This document shows positions 30,841-39,419 of a stretch of 46,894 bases of DNA, one piece after another. The stretch covers positions 1-46,894 of the forward strand of contig JAZRVI010000044.1 in NCBI GenBank assembly GCA_045599035.1, read 5' to 3'. The notes beneath the pieces were generated by a model. That model saw nothing but the letters and a program-made list of their open reading frames with translations. It did not search any database and was not told the DNA's origin. The stretch comes from CATZDY01 sp045599035 (GTDB lineage Bacteria > Bacillota > Desulfotomaculia > Desulfotomaculales > Desulfocucumaceae). The position numbers and the translations under genes are program-made. Positions within the stretch are counted from its first letter, which is position 1, and every line of letters starts with the position of its first letter.

Positions 30841-31905
30841 ATGAATGCATATTTGGTATTGGAAGACGGTTCGATTTTCAAAGGACAGTCTTTCGGAGCA
30901 GTTGGTCAAAAACGAGGAGAGGTAGTTTTCAGCACGGCTATGAGTGGTTATCCGGCTGCTTTGGCTGATCCGTCCTTGTTTGGACAAATTTTAGTCTGTA
31001 CTTATCCTTTAATTGGAAATTGTGGTCTGGATGTGGCGAACCAGAAAAAAGCCTGCCTGGAAGCTTTGATTGTCAAAGAAGCCAGCTCTGATTTAAGCAG
31101 CTTTCGTCCCAGCATCAGTCTGGCTGCCTATCTGGAAAAAGAAGGGGTTTTGGGCTTAAGCGGAATAGATACCCGAGCCTTAACCCGGCTATTACGCAGC
31201 AAAGGCACCATGCGGGGCATTGTAGCCACCGGAGAAGTGGATTTGAAGCAATTGCAGCAGGAGGTTCAGACGATTCCGGCTTTGGATAGCTGGGCGGCAG
31301 TGCAAGCTCAGGCCGTCAAAGAAGTGCGGAAGATTGCCGGGACAGGATCTAAGCTGGCTTTGTTGGATTTGGGAGCTTCGGAAGGTCTGGTTCAGGTTTT
31401 GACAGAATCAGGCTATGAGCTGGAGCTTGTTCCTCCCACCTGGACGGCGGAAGCTGTTTTGGCTCTTAATCCAGCAGGGGTGGTCATTGGGAATGGCCCC
31501 GGCAATCCGGCGGATTTGCAGGAAGTAATTGCTACCGCAGCCGCTTTAAGCACCGCCAAACCGATTTTGGGCATTGGCCTGGGTTGTCAGGTTTTGGCGT
31601 TGGCTTGGGGGGCAAAAACCTTTAAAATGCAATATGGGCATCGGGGCTGCAACCACCCGGTTAAGGATTTGGCCAGCGGGACGGTTTATGTGACCAGTCA
31701 GACTCATGGCTATGGAGTGGATAAAGCCAGCCTGCCCGCTGCTTTGGAATTAACTCAATTTAATTTAAATGATGAAACTTTGGAAGCTTTTAAACATAAA
31801 GAATTACCGCTGATGGGGATTCAATATCATCCGGAAAGCGGCCCCCGGGATTCGCGTTATGTATTTGAACGGTTTGCAGCTATGTTGGAACAGGGAGGAA
31901 AATAG
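30841..31905 (+). CDS. carA: carbamoyl-phosphate synthase small subunit with altered glutaminase nucleophile
   Basis: Normally supplies ammonia from glutamine to CarB. 354 residues. The N-terminal domain is standard (GEVVFSTAMSGYPAAL, GIDTRALTRLLR). The C-terminal class I amidotransferase domain keeps its shape (GNGPGNPADL, QYGHRGCNHPV, SQTHGYGVD, IQYHPE), but the nucleophile elbow GICLGHQ reads GIGLGCQ. The Cys position is Gly246 and the following His position is Cys249; codons GGC and TGT are clear in the sequence. The ASPGP loop after HPE is also shortened (HPESGPRDS). The glutaminase is therefore predicted inactive, leaving an ammonia-dependent enzyme as in CPS I. The stop lies two bases before carB, and the frame is otherwise intact. 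Confidence 0.92.
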   Translation: MNAYLVLEDGSIFKGQSFGAVGQKRGEVVFSTAMSGYPAALADPSLFGQILVCTYPLIGNCGLDVANQKKACLEALIVKEASSDLSSFRPSISLAAYLEKEGVLGLSGIDTRALTRLLRSKGTMRGIVATGEVDLKQLQQEVQTIPALDSWAAVQAQAVKEVRKIAGTGSKLALLDLGASEGLVQVLTESGYELELVPPTWTAEAVLALNPAGVVIGNGPGNPADLQEVIATAAALSTAKPILGIGLGCQVLALAWGAKTFKMQYGHRGCNHPVKDLASGTVYVTSQTHGYGVDKASLPAALELTQFNLNDETLEAFKHKELPLMGIQYHPESGPRDSRYVFERFAAMLEQGGK

Positions 31906-31907
31906 TC

Positions 31908-34900
31908 ATGCCATTAAAAGAAGGTTTGCAGAAAGTATTGGTAATTGGTTCCGGTCCGATTGTCATTGGCCAGGCGGCGGAATTTGATTATGCCGGCACT
32001 CAGGCTTGTCGGGCTTTGCGGGAAGAAGGGCTGGAGGTGGTTTTGGTCAACTCCAATCCGGCTACCATTATGACTGATGCTAATATGGCGGACAAGGTTT
32101 ATCTGGAACCTTTGACTCCGGAATTTGTTGCACAGGTAATCCGGCAGGAAAAGCCCCAGGGCTTATTGGCCACTTTGGGCGGTCAGGTTGGTTTGAACAT
32201 GGCGGTGGAGCTTTCTCAAACAGGAGTCTTGGAGAAGGAAAATGTTACGCTGTTGGGAACTTCTCTGGAGGCTATTAAAAAAGCGGAAGATCGGGAATTA
32301 TTCAAGGAAATGATGGAAAGCATTGGAGAACCGATTCCGGAAAGCGTAATTGTGGAAAGCATTGCTGAAGCTGTCAGCTTTGCCAATGAAATTGGTTATC
32401 CGGTGATTGTGCGTCCGGCCTATACTTTGGGCGGCACCGGGGGCGGGATTGCTCACAATCAGGCTGAATTGGAAGAAATTACTGGCCGGGGCTTAAAATA
32501 CAGTATGATTGGTCAGGCTTTGATTGAACGCAGCGTAGCTGGTTGGAAAGAAATTGAATATGAAGTTATGCGGGATGCCAATGATAACTGTATTACTATT
32601 TGTAATATGGAAAATATTGACCCGATTGGGGTGCATACCGGGGACAGCGTTGTAGTAGCTCCCTGTCAGACTCTGAGTGATGCCGAACACCAAATGATGC
32701 GTTCTTCTGCTTTAAAAATTATTAAGGCTTTGAAGATTGCCGGGGGCTGCAATGTGCAGTTTGCTTTTGATCCGGTCAGCAACAAATATTATGTTATCGA
32801 AGTAAATCCCCGGGTTTCCCGTTCCTCGGCTTTGGCTTCAAAAGCCACCGGTTATCCCATTGCCAAGGTTACAGCCAAAATTGCCATTGGCTATACCCTG
32901 GAAGAAATCCGCAATGCAGTTACCAAAAAGACTTCAGCCTGTTTTGAACCGACCATTGATTATGTAGTCTTAAAATATCCTCGCTGGCCTTTTGACAAAT
33001 TCACCAATGCGGATCGGACTTTGGGAACCCAGATGAAGGCGACCGGGGAAGTAATGTCTATTGACCGTACCTTTGAAGCAGCTTTGCAAAAGTCCATTCG
33101 TTCTTTAGAAGCGGGCTTGCGGGGAATGTATCTGCCCGATGCGGAAAGCTTTGATGCAGCGGCTTTGCGGGATTTAATTCATCACCCTGATGATCGCCGT
33201 TTGTTGGCGGTGGCCGAAGGCTTGCGTCGGGGCATGAGCATTGAAGAATTATATGATTTAACTAAAATTGAGCCATTCTTCCTGCGTAAAATTCAAAATA
33301 TCGTAAACTTTGAAAAGGAATTTACCCAGGCAGGCAAAGGCTGTCTTTGTGGAATTAACAAGGATCTGCTGGAAAGAGCCAAAAAGCTGGGTTTTGCCGA
33401 TTCAGTGCTGGCCGGTTTAATTGGGGTTAAGGAAGAAGAAATTGCCCGCTTGCGGGAGGATCTGGAAATCGTACCGGTTTATAAAATGGTAGATACCTGT
33501 GCGGCAGAATTTGATGCAGTAACCCCCTATTATTATTCCTGCTTTGAAAGTGAAGATGAAGTCCAAAAATCTGATCGGCGAAAAATTGTGGTTTTGGGAG
33601 CCGGCCCCATTCGGATTGGCCAGGGCATTGAATTTGACTATTGTTCAGTTCATTCGGTTTGGGCTTTGCGGGAACAAAATGTTGAAGCAATTATTATCAA
33701 TAATAACCCGGAAACCGTCAGCACCGATTTTGATACGGCCGACCGGCTTTATTTTGAACCCATGATTCCGGAAGATGTTTTGAATATTCTGCAGGAAGAA
33801 AAACCGGAAGGCGTGATTGTTCAGTTTGGCGGCCAGACGGCCATTAACCTGGCGGCTCCTTTGCAAAAAGCCGGGATTAAAATTTTGGGAACCTCTGTGG
33901 ATGATATTGACCGGGCGGAAGACCGGGAACGCTTTGATCAGCTTTTGATTGAACAAAATATCCCCAAACCGGCTGGACACACCGCCTTTTCGGTGGAAGA
34001 AGCCCTGAAAATTGCCGATAAAATTGGCTTTCCGGTACTGGTTCGCCCCTCTTATGTTTTGGGCGGCCGAGCCATGGAAATTGTTTATAACACCAATGAG
34101 CTGTTAAATTATATGAAGACTGCCGTTGAAATTACCCCAGAGCATCCGGTTTTGGTGGATAAATATTTATTCGGCAAGGAAATCGAGGTTGACGGTATCG
34201 CTGACGGGGAAACCGTCTTAATTCCAGGGATTATGGAACATGTGGAAAGAGCCGGAGTTCACTCCGGGGACAGCATTGCGGTTTATCCGGCCTCCTCTTT
34301 GACTGAAGCTCAAAAGTCTCAGGTCATTGATTATACAACCAGACTGGCTTTGGCTTTGCAGGTGCGGGGTTTAATTAATATTCAATATGTTTTGCATGAA
34401 GACCAGATTTATGTTTTGGAAGTTAACCCGCGTTCCAGCCGGACAGTTCCTTACATGAGCAAAATTACCGGAATCCCTATGGTTAATCTGGCCACTCGGA
34501 TTATTCTGGGCGAAAAATTGAAGGACATGGGTTATCAAAGCGGTTTATATCCGGAAAATGGTTTCTTTGGAGTTAAGGCTCCGGTTTTCTCCTTCTCCAA
34601 GCTGAACAAGGTAGATATTGGCCTGGGGCCGGAAATGAAATCCACCGGGGAAGTTTTGGGAGTGGATAAGGACTATTCAGTAGCCCTGTTCAAAGCTTTG
34701 CTGGCCAGCGGTTGTTTGTTCCCCCGCAGCGGATCGGTTTTGGTAACGGTTTCCGATAAGGATAAACAGGAAATTCTGCCCTTGATTAAGGGCTTTGTAG
34801 AGATGGGCGATTATAAAATTTATGCTACCAAGGGTACGGCTGAATTTTTGCATAAGCAGGGCTTGGAAGCTACTGTGGTGAAGAAAATGGCCGAAGGCTC

Positions 34901-35132
34901 GCCCAATATTGAAGATCTGATCAGGGCTGGCAAAATTAATGTAGTGATTAATACCCTGACGCATGGGAAAGAGCCGGAACGGGATGGCTTCCAGATTCGC
35001 CGGGCAGCGGTGGAATTTGGGGTGCCTTGCCTGACTTCCATTGATACGGCCTTAGCCATTCTGGAGGTTTTGAAGTATATCCGGGAAGGCCAGCAATTTA
35101 AGCTGATTCCCTTGCAGGATTATCGCAAATAA
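31908..35132 (+). CDS. carB: carbamoyl-phosphate synthase large subunit
   Basis: Makes carbamoyl phosphate from bicarbonate, ammonia and two ATP. 1074 residues, full length: first ATP-grasp half (residues about 1-400; KVLVIGSGPIVIGQAAEFDY, EVNPRVSRSSALASKATGYP), oligomerisation region (about 400-550), second half (KIVVLGAGPIRIGQGIEFDY, EVNPRSSRTVPYMSKITGIP) and a C-terminal MGS-type allosteric domain (YKIYATKGTAEFL, NVVINTL) where UMP usually binds. All nucleotide-binding motifs look normal, in contrast to its partner CarA. AGGGAGG, inside the end of carA, serves as the ribosome site. Confidence 0.97.
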   Translation: MPLKEGLQKVLVIGSGPIVIGQAAEFDYAGTQACRALREEGLEVVLVNSNPATIMTDANMADKVYLEPLTPEFVAQVIRQEKPQGLLATLGGQVGLNMAVELSQTGVLEKENVTLLGTSLEAIKKAEDRELFKEMMESIGEPIPESVIVESIAEAVSFANEIGYPVIVRPAYTLGGTGGGIAHNQAELEEITGRGLKYSMIGQALIERSVAGWKEIEYEVMRDANDNCITICNMENIDPIGVHTGDSVVVAPCQTLSDAEHQMMRSSALKIIKALKIAGGCNVQFAFDPVSNKYYVIEVNPRVSRSSALASKATGYPIAKVTAKIAIGYTLEEIRNAVTKKTSACFEPTIDYVVLKYPRWPFDKFTNADRTLGTQMKATGEVMSIDRTFEAALQKSIRSLEAGLRGMYLPDAESFDAAALRDLIHHPDDRRLLAVAEGLRRGMSIEELYDLTKIEPFFLRKIQNIVNFEKEFTQAGKGCLCGINKDLLERAKKLGFADSVLAGLIGVKEEEIARLREDLEIVPVYKMVDTCAAEFDAVTPYYYSCFESEDEVQKSDRRKIVVLGAGPIRIGQGIEFDYCSVHSVWALREQNVEAIIINNNPETVSTDFDTADRLYFEPMIPEDVLNILQEEKPEGVIVQFGGQTAINLAAPLQKAGIKILGTSVDDIDRAEDRERFDQLLIEQNIPKPAGHTAFSVEEALKIADKIGFPVLVRPSYVLGGRAMEIVYNTNELLNYMKTAVEITPEHPVLVDKYLFGKEIEVDGIADGETVLIPGIMEHVERAGVHSGDSIAVYPASSLTEAQKSQVIDYTTRLALALQVRGLINIQYVLHEDQIYVLEVNPRSSRTVPYMSKITGIPMVNLATRIILGEKLKDMGYQSGLYPENGFFGVKAPVFSFSKLNKVDIGLGPEMKSTGEVLGVDKDYSVALFKALLASGCLFPRSGSVLVTVSDKDKQEILPLIKGFVEMGDYKIYATKGTAEFLHKQGLEATVVKKMAEGSPNIEDLIRAGKINVVINTLTHGKEPERDGFQIRRAAVEFGVPCLTSIDTALAILEVLKYIREGQQFKLIPLQDYRK

Positions 35133-35156
35133 TTAAGCTTTAAATGAGGTAAATTA

Positions 35157-35186
35157 AAGAATGGAGAGCTTTTCTCCATTCTTTTT
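35157..35186 (+). terminator. hairpin with T tract between carB and pyrK
   Basis: AAGAATGGAGA (35157-35167) pairs perfectly with TCTCCATTCTT (35173-35183), followed by T to 35186. It lies within the operon, 20 bases before the pyrK start, so it should lower or condition expression of the last two genes. No PyrR loop is evident nearby. Confidence 0.7.
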
Positions 35187-35205
35187 CTCAATGGGAGGTG
35201 GAATT

Positions 35206-35982
35206 TTGCATTGTGGAGAATTTAGGATAACTGCGAAAGAAAGGATCTTGCCGGATCATTGTCTGTTGCAGGTGGAAGCTCCGGAAATTGCTCAGGAAGC
35301 CCAGCCGGGACAGTTTGTCCAGATTCGCTGCGGTCAGGATTTGGAGCCGTTGCTCCGCAGACCAATCAGTATTCATCGGGTGACAGGGGATCGCCTTTCC
35401 TTTTTATTTCGGATAGCAGGCCGGGGAACTCAAAAGCTGGCAGAAAAGCAGGTAGGGGATAAGCTGGATATTTTGGGAGCCTTGGGTCAGGGCTTTCGGC
35501 TGCCGGAAACCAGGTCTAAGGTAGCCTTGCTTGGAGGCGGAATCGGGGTGGCTCCGCTGGTTTTTCTGGCGGATAATCTGAATGATTGTCAGGTGGATTT
35601 GCTGGCGGGAGCTGCCCGCCGGGATTTGCTTTTGCCGGAAAGCTATTTTTCTCAGGTAAATTATTATCCGGCTACAGATGATGGCTCCTGGGGTTATTCC
35701 GGTCTGGTAACGGACTTATTTAAAAGTAAACTGCAAGAGGGCGAAAGCTATGCCGGGTTTTATGCTTGCGGCCCTTTGCCCATGCTGAAAGCCCTGGCTC
35801 GGATTGCTCAGGAGTTTGGCTTGAAGGGACAAATTTCTTTGGAAGAAAAAATGGGCTGCGGGTTGGGCGTTTGTTTAAGCTGCGTTACCAAAATTAAGGA
35901 TCAGCAGGGGAATAGCTTTAGCCATCAGCGAATTTGTCGGGAAGGCCCGGTTTTTGACTGGCAGGAGGTGAAATTATGCTAG
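35206..35982 (+). CDS. pyrK: dihydroorotate dehydrogenase electron-transfer subunit
   Basis: FAD and [2Fe-2S] subunit linking PyrD to NAD+. 258 residues. Ferredoxin-reductase-like FAD motif RRPISIH near 50, NAD-binding VALLGGGIGVAPLVFLA, and the cluster ligands in KMGCGLGVCLSCVTKI plus a distal Cys in HQRICREGP. Start is taken as TTG 35206 behind GGGAGGTGG; the in-frame ATG at 35161 lies inside the terminator hairpin and is unlikely. It overlaps pyrD by 7 bp. Confidence 0.95.
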   Translation: MHCGEFRITAKERILPDHCLLQVEAPEIAQEAQPGQFVQIRCGQDLEPLLRRPISIHRVTGDRLSFLFRIAGRGTQKLAEKQVGDKLDILGALGQGFRLPETRSKVALLGGGIGVAPLVFLADNLNDCQVDLLAGAARRDLLLPESYFSQVNYYPATDDGSWGYSGLVTDLFKSKLQEGESYAGFYACGPLPMLKALARIAQEFGLKGQISLEEKMGCGLGVCLSCVTKIKDQQGNSFSHQRICREGPVFDWQEVKLC

Positions 35983-36881
35983 AGGTTAATTTGGGCGGCA
36001 TTCAAATGAAAAACCCGGTAACCACAGCTTCCGGAACCTTTGGTTTTGGTCAGGAATTTGCCGAACTGTTTGACTTAAACCGTCTGGGAGCCATTACGGT
36101 CAAAGGAACTACTCTGGAACCCAGAGAAGGCAATCCTACCCCCCGCATGGCTGAAACCCCGGCGGGCATGATTAATGCGGTGGGTCTGCAAAATAAGGGA
36201 GTGGCTGGCCTGCAAAAGGAAGCCCTGCCTTTTTTGGCTAATTATCCGGATTTGCCGGTAATTGTGAATATTTCGGCCAACAGCCCGGAAGAATATGCCG
36301 AATTAGCGGCCATTTTGGATCAAACTCCCGGAATTTCCGGGCTGGAGGTTAATATTTCCTGCCCCAATGTTAAAAAAGGCGGCTTGCAGTTTGGCAGCGA
36401 TCCTCATTCAGCGGCAGAAGTGACTAAGGCTGTTAGAAAGGCAACCTCTTTGCCCGTAATTGTCAAGCTTTCGCCCAATGTGGCTGATATTGCGGCCATG
36501 GCGGTGGCTGTGGAAAACGCCGGAGCGGACGCAGTGTCCTTGATTAATACTCTGTTGGGCATGGTTATTGATGTGCAGAAGCGAAAACCGGCCATTGCCA
36601 ATATTATGGGCGGGCTTTCCGGCCCGGCCATTCGTCCGGTAGCAGTGCGTTCGGTTTGGCAGGTTTACAAGGCAGTCAAAATCCCCATTTTGGGTATGGG
36701 CGGCATTGTGCAGGCGGAGGATGCTTTGCAGTTTATTTTGGCTGGAGCAACGGCAGTGGCGGTGGGAACTGCGAATTTTCTGGATCCCTTGACTACTATT
36801 AAAATAGTGCAGGGTATTAAAGAGTTTATGGAACAAAATGGAGTTAAAAATATTCAGGAATTAATCGGAGCGGCTCATTAA
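35976..36881 (+). CDS. pyrD: dihydroorotate dehydrogenase (NAD+), catalytic subunit, class 1B
   Basis: FMN enzyme oxidising dihydroorotate to orotate, paired with PyrK. 301 residues: NPVTTASGTFGFG, NAVGLQNKGV, NISCPNVKKGG with the catalytic Cys position of class 1B, NTLLGM, and GGLSGPAIRPVAVR with the FMN-phosphate region GMGGIV. GGAGGTG lies inside pyrK. It is the last pyr gene here; pyrF and pyrE are not in the window. Confidence 0.97.
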   Translation: MLEVNLGGIQMKNPVTTASGTFGFGQEFAELFDLNRLGAITVKGTTLEPREGNPTPRMAETPAGMINAVGLQNKGVAGLQKEALPFLANYPDLPVIVNISANSPEEYAELAAILDQTPGISGLEVNISCPNVKKGGLQFGSDPHSAAEVTKAVRKATSLPVIVKLSPNVADIAAMAVAVENAGADAVSLINTLLGMVIDVQKRKPAIANIMGGLSGPAIRPVAVRSVWQVYKAVKIPILGMGGIVQAEDALQFILAGATAVAVGTANFLDPLTTIKIVQGIKEFMEQNGVKNIQELIGAAH

Positions 36882-36894
36882 AGGTTGGAAAGCA

Positions 36895-36927
36895 GGAGAA
36901 AACCTTCCTGGCAGGAAGGTTTTCTCC
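36895..36927 (+). terminator. long perfect hairpin after pyrD
   Basis: GGAGAAAACCTTCCTG (36895-36910) is the exact reverse complement of CAGGAAGGTTTTCTCC (36912-36927). The T run is inside the stem arm rather than after it. It probably closes the pyr operon, or attenuates read-through into the transporter gene starting 23 bp later. Confidence 0.6.
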
Positions 36928-36950
36928 CAGGCAGGAAAAGAGATATAATT

Positions 36951-37934
36951 TTGAATAAGATATTAATTAGTTGGAATAATTGGCTAAAAAACAAAATGAT
37001 TTTGCTGGTGCTTTTGGGGCTGATCTCCGGCTTGTTTTTTCCCTGGTCAAATGGGGAGTTTCTGGAAGCGGCTTCCATGCTGTCCTTTGGCTATATGACT
37101 TTGGTGGTGTCTCTGGATAATGGGATTCGGGAATTTTTTCGTTCCTTGACTCATCCGGGACTTTTGCTGATTTGTCTGCTCTTGGTTCATGCCCTGGTTC
37201 CGATTTGGGCCATTCTGTGGGGACAGCTTTTTTTTGCGGATCAGGAACTGATCCGCCTGGGCTTTTTAATTGCAGCCGGGATTCCGGTGGGAGTTACTTC
37301 CATCATCTGGACTTCCATTTCCGGAGGGAAAACCGCTTTGGCTCTGGCGGTGGTGACTATGGATACCATTATTTGTCCGTTGTTTATGCCTTTATATTTG
37401 CGGCTGGTTGCCGGGGCAACGGTGCAGGTAGATTTTTGGCCTCTATTTATTAAATTGCTGCTGATGGTAACCATTCCGGCTTTGATTGGGATGCTTTTGA
37501 AGGAGTGGAAGGGCAGCAAGCTGAATAATTTCAGCCGGGGCTTGGGCGGCTTTACCTCCAAAATAGCCTTGATTGTCATTATTTATTTTAATGCAGTGGA
37601 GGTTTTGCCCTATCTGGAAAAGAGCTGGCTGCTGCTCGAAATTTTGGGCGTGGTTCTGCTGATGGTTGCCAGCGGTTATTTGACCGGTTTGCTGGCTTTT
37701 TATTTTTTATCCGGCTCCCAAAAGAAACAGGCGGCGGCCATGGTTTTTACCATTGGAATGCGGAACAACAGCTTTGGAGCCATTCTGGTTATGGCCAATT
37801 TTCCGCCTCTGGCTGCGGTGCCGGTGGTTTTAGCCATGCTTTTTCAGCAGCCCCTGGCAGGGGTCAGCAGCTATTTATGTCAGCGTTTGAGCGAAAGAAT
37901 GGAGCGGCGGCAGGCTGCAAAGCTGCCTGAATGA
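36951..37934 (+). CDS. BASS-family (bile acid:sodium symporter-like) transporter
   Basis: Integral membrane protein of 327 residues with nine or ten helices. It resembles the BASS superfamily: FGYMTLVVSLDNGIREF, the unwound-helix motifs AAGIPVGVTSIIW and VFTIGMRNNSFGAIL, and MFQQP-like end LAMLFQQPLAGV. Substrates in bacteria include organic anions such as pantoate, so a metabolite anion is likely; nothing in the sequence names it. I chose TTG 36951, since the longer reading from 36885 would run through the 16-bp hairpin. The ribosome site is weak (AGGAAAAGAG). It sits directly behind pyrD and may receive read-through. Confidence 0.75.
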   Translation: MNKILISWNNWLKNKMILLVLLGLISGLFFPWSNGEFLEAASMLSFGYMTLVVSLDNGIREFFRSLTHPGLLLICLLLVHALVPIWAILWGQLFFADQELIRLGFLIAAGIPVGVTSIIWTSISGGKTALALAVVTMDTIICPLFMPLYLRLVAGATVQVDFWPLFIKLLLMVTIPALIGMLLKEWKGSKLNNFSRGLGGFTSKIALIVIIYFNAVEVLPYLEKSWLLLEILGVVLLMVASGYLTGLLAFYFLSGSQKKQAAAMVFTIGMRNNSFGAILVMANFPPLAAVPVVLAMLFQQPLAGVSSYLCQRLSERMERRQAAKLPE

Positions 37935-38086
37935 GCAAGGCGAAAAAGCTTAGCTGGGCTTGCCGCTTCCTGCTGCTGATGTAAGCTATTTATCATTTCA
38001 TTTTCATTTATCAAGTAAATATCAGTTTTCACTTCAAGTAATTTTTCAAGGAAGTCATAATTCATCATAACATTATATCCGATTAG

Positions 38087-38126
38087 CAAGCTATTAGATT
38101 GTATTGTCTAATAGCTTGTTTTTTTT
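38087..38126 (+). terminator. Rho-independent terminator downstream of the BASS gene
   Basis: CAAGCTATTAGA (38087-38098) pairs with TCTAATAGCTTG (38107-38118) and is followed by eight T. It is 150 bp beyond the transporter stop. The gap 37935-38086 holds nothing I can support as a gene. Confidence 0.85.
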
Positions 38127-38189
38127 ATCTTTTTTCTGTAATATTTCCTCTTTCTTGCAGCCGTGTTCGATGGGCTGTGTGTTGTAATT

Positions 38190-38335
38190 TCTTATAAAAA
38201 AACCAAACCCTTACATTTTTGTAAGGGTGCATTTCATAAAAGTTGTAAGCGATCAATAAAAAGGCGTAGTCTCAGACCCTTATATTTTTATAAGGGTGTA
38301 GTACCTCTAAATACATATCCATGCACTTAGAACTG
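38190..38335 (-). ncRNA. candidate small RNA with two covarying hairpins
   Basis: A perfect reverse promoter (38341-38369) would start a transcript near 38334. The transcript contains hairpin 1 (38276-38297, ACCCTTATA/TATAAGGGT) and hairpin 2 (38207-38228, ACCCTTAC/GTAAGGGT). The second is followed on the minus strand by TTGGTTTTTT, a terminator. The two stems differ by a paired change (C-G against T-A), which points to structure. A rival reading as a decayed ORF is described in the findings. Confidence 0.45.
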
Positions 38336-38340
38336 ATGTC

Positions 38341-38369
38341 ATTATATCAATTCTTCTCATCGTTGTCAA
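38341..38369 (-). promoter_or_regulatory. consensus promoter on the minus strand
   Basis: TTGACA (reverse complement of 38364-38369), 17-bp spacer, TATAAT (reverse complement of 38341-38346). Both hexamers are perfect. It points away from the permease gene into the region with two hairpins. Confidence 0.7.
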
Positions 38370-38390
38370 GATTACCAGACAAAGTTTTTC

Positions 38391-39398
38391 CTATAATTTA
38401 GTTAAGCACAAGAAATCATATAAATTGAACAGATAGCCAGTTAAGATCATTCCGATCAAGCAAATGGCGATGAATAAAAGAAGCAATTTGGGTTTGATGG
38501 CTTTGCTTAATAAAATTAAGGAGGGCAGGGACAAGGTAGTTACGGCCATCATAAAGGCCAAAATGGTTCCCAGGCTGGCTTGCTTGGCATACAGGGCTTC
38601 GGCGATGGGAATAGCTCCAAAAATATCGGCATACATGGGAGCTCCGGCCAAAACCGCCAGCAGCACCGAAAAAGGATTGTGATTGCCCAAAATGCTTTCA
38701 ATCCAATTTTGCGGAATCCAGTTGTGAATTACTGCTCCAATGGCCACACCGATAAAAATGTAAAGATAAACCTTTTGCAGGGTCTTGATGACCTGAATCC
38801 AGGCATAGTTGGCTCGGGTTTGCAGCGGGCTAAAACCATCATCTTCCTGTTCCGGATTTTTAATAAAATCGGCAATATACTTTTCCATGTGCAGCTTGTC
38901 AATTATAGTGCCTCCAATAATGGCAATTAATAAGCCCAAAAGTACATAGACCAAAGCAATTTTAAAGCCGAAAATGCTGGCCAGTAGAATTAATGAACCC
39001 AAGTCTACCATAGGCGAGGAAATCAAAAAGGAAAAGGTTACTCCCAAGGGCAAGCCTGCCCGGGAAAAGCCCATAAACAGGGGAATGGAGGAACAACTGC
39101 AAAAAGGCGTTACGGTTCCCAGCAATGCACTGAGGGTGTTGGCCGGAAGTCCCTGAAAGCGACCCAGAATTTTTTTGCTGCGGGCTGGGGGAAAATAGCT
39201 TTGGATATAAGAGATAATAAAAATCAGGAAGATTAACAAAATAAAAATTTTGATTGTATCATAGATAAAGAACTGGAGAGAACCGCCCAGCCTTTGGTTT
39301 ATATCCAAGCCGCAAGCAGTCAGCAGCCTGCCGATTAAGGTATTCAGCCATTGCATTCCCAGAATTTGATATTGAATAAAATGTCCAATTTGTTGCAT
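38391..39398 (-). CDS. ArsP-type permease (PF03773-like)
   Basis: 335 residues, eight or more membrane helices with a cytoplasmic loop near 190. The family mark TPFCSCSSIPLFMGFSRAG (about 95-113) with its CxC followed by ISSPMVDLGS is present, and a second-half repeat GAPMYADIFGAIPIAEAL mirrors it. Members include ArsP, which exports trivalent organoarsenicals, and other metalloid or thiol-linked permeases. Position behind an ArsR-type gene with CxC supports metalloid efflux. AAGGAG precedes the ATG at 39398, 21 bp after the arsR stop. Confidence 0.85.
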   Translation of the reverse strand: MQQIGHFIQYQILGMQWLNTLIGRLLTACGLDINQRLGGSLQFFIYDTIKIFILLIFLIFIISYIQSYFPPARSKKILGRFQGLPANTLSALLGTVTPFCSCSSIPLFMGFSRAGLPLGVTFSFLISSPMVDLGSLILLASIFGFKIALVYVLLGLLIAIIGGTIIDKLHMEKYIADFIKNPEQEDDGFSPLQTRANYAWIQVIKTLQKVYLYIFIGVAIGAVIHNWIPQNWIESILGNHNPFSVLLAVLAGAPMYADIFGAIPIAEALYAKQASLGTILAFMMAVTTLSLPSLILLSKAIKPKLLLLFIAICLIGMILTGYLFNLYDFLCLTKL

Positions 39399-39419
39399 AA
39401 CAGGCTCCTTTTTGCTGAA

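Noticed and set aside
35161..35205. ATG at 35161 as the pyrK start
   Set aside because: It lies inside the terminator hairpin and adds a hydrophobic tail not seen in PyrK; TTG 35206 has the GGGAGGTGG site.
37880..38089. Small minus-strand reading frame (about 69 codons, MNYDFLEKLLEVKTDIYLINEN) behind the BASS gene
   Set aside because: No ribosome site, its second half is the antisense of the transporter gene, and a terminator hairpin lies across its upstream side. At most a gene fragment.
38207..38297. Two similar palindromic units 69 bp apart as a CRISPR array
   Set aside because: Only two imperfect copies and no cas gene anywhere in the window; a small RNA or decayed ORF explains them better.
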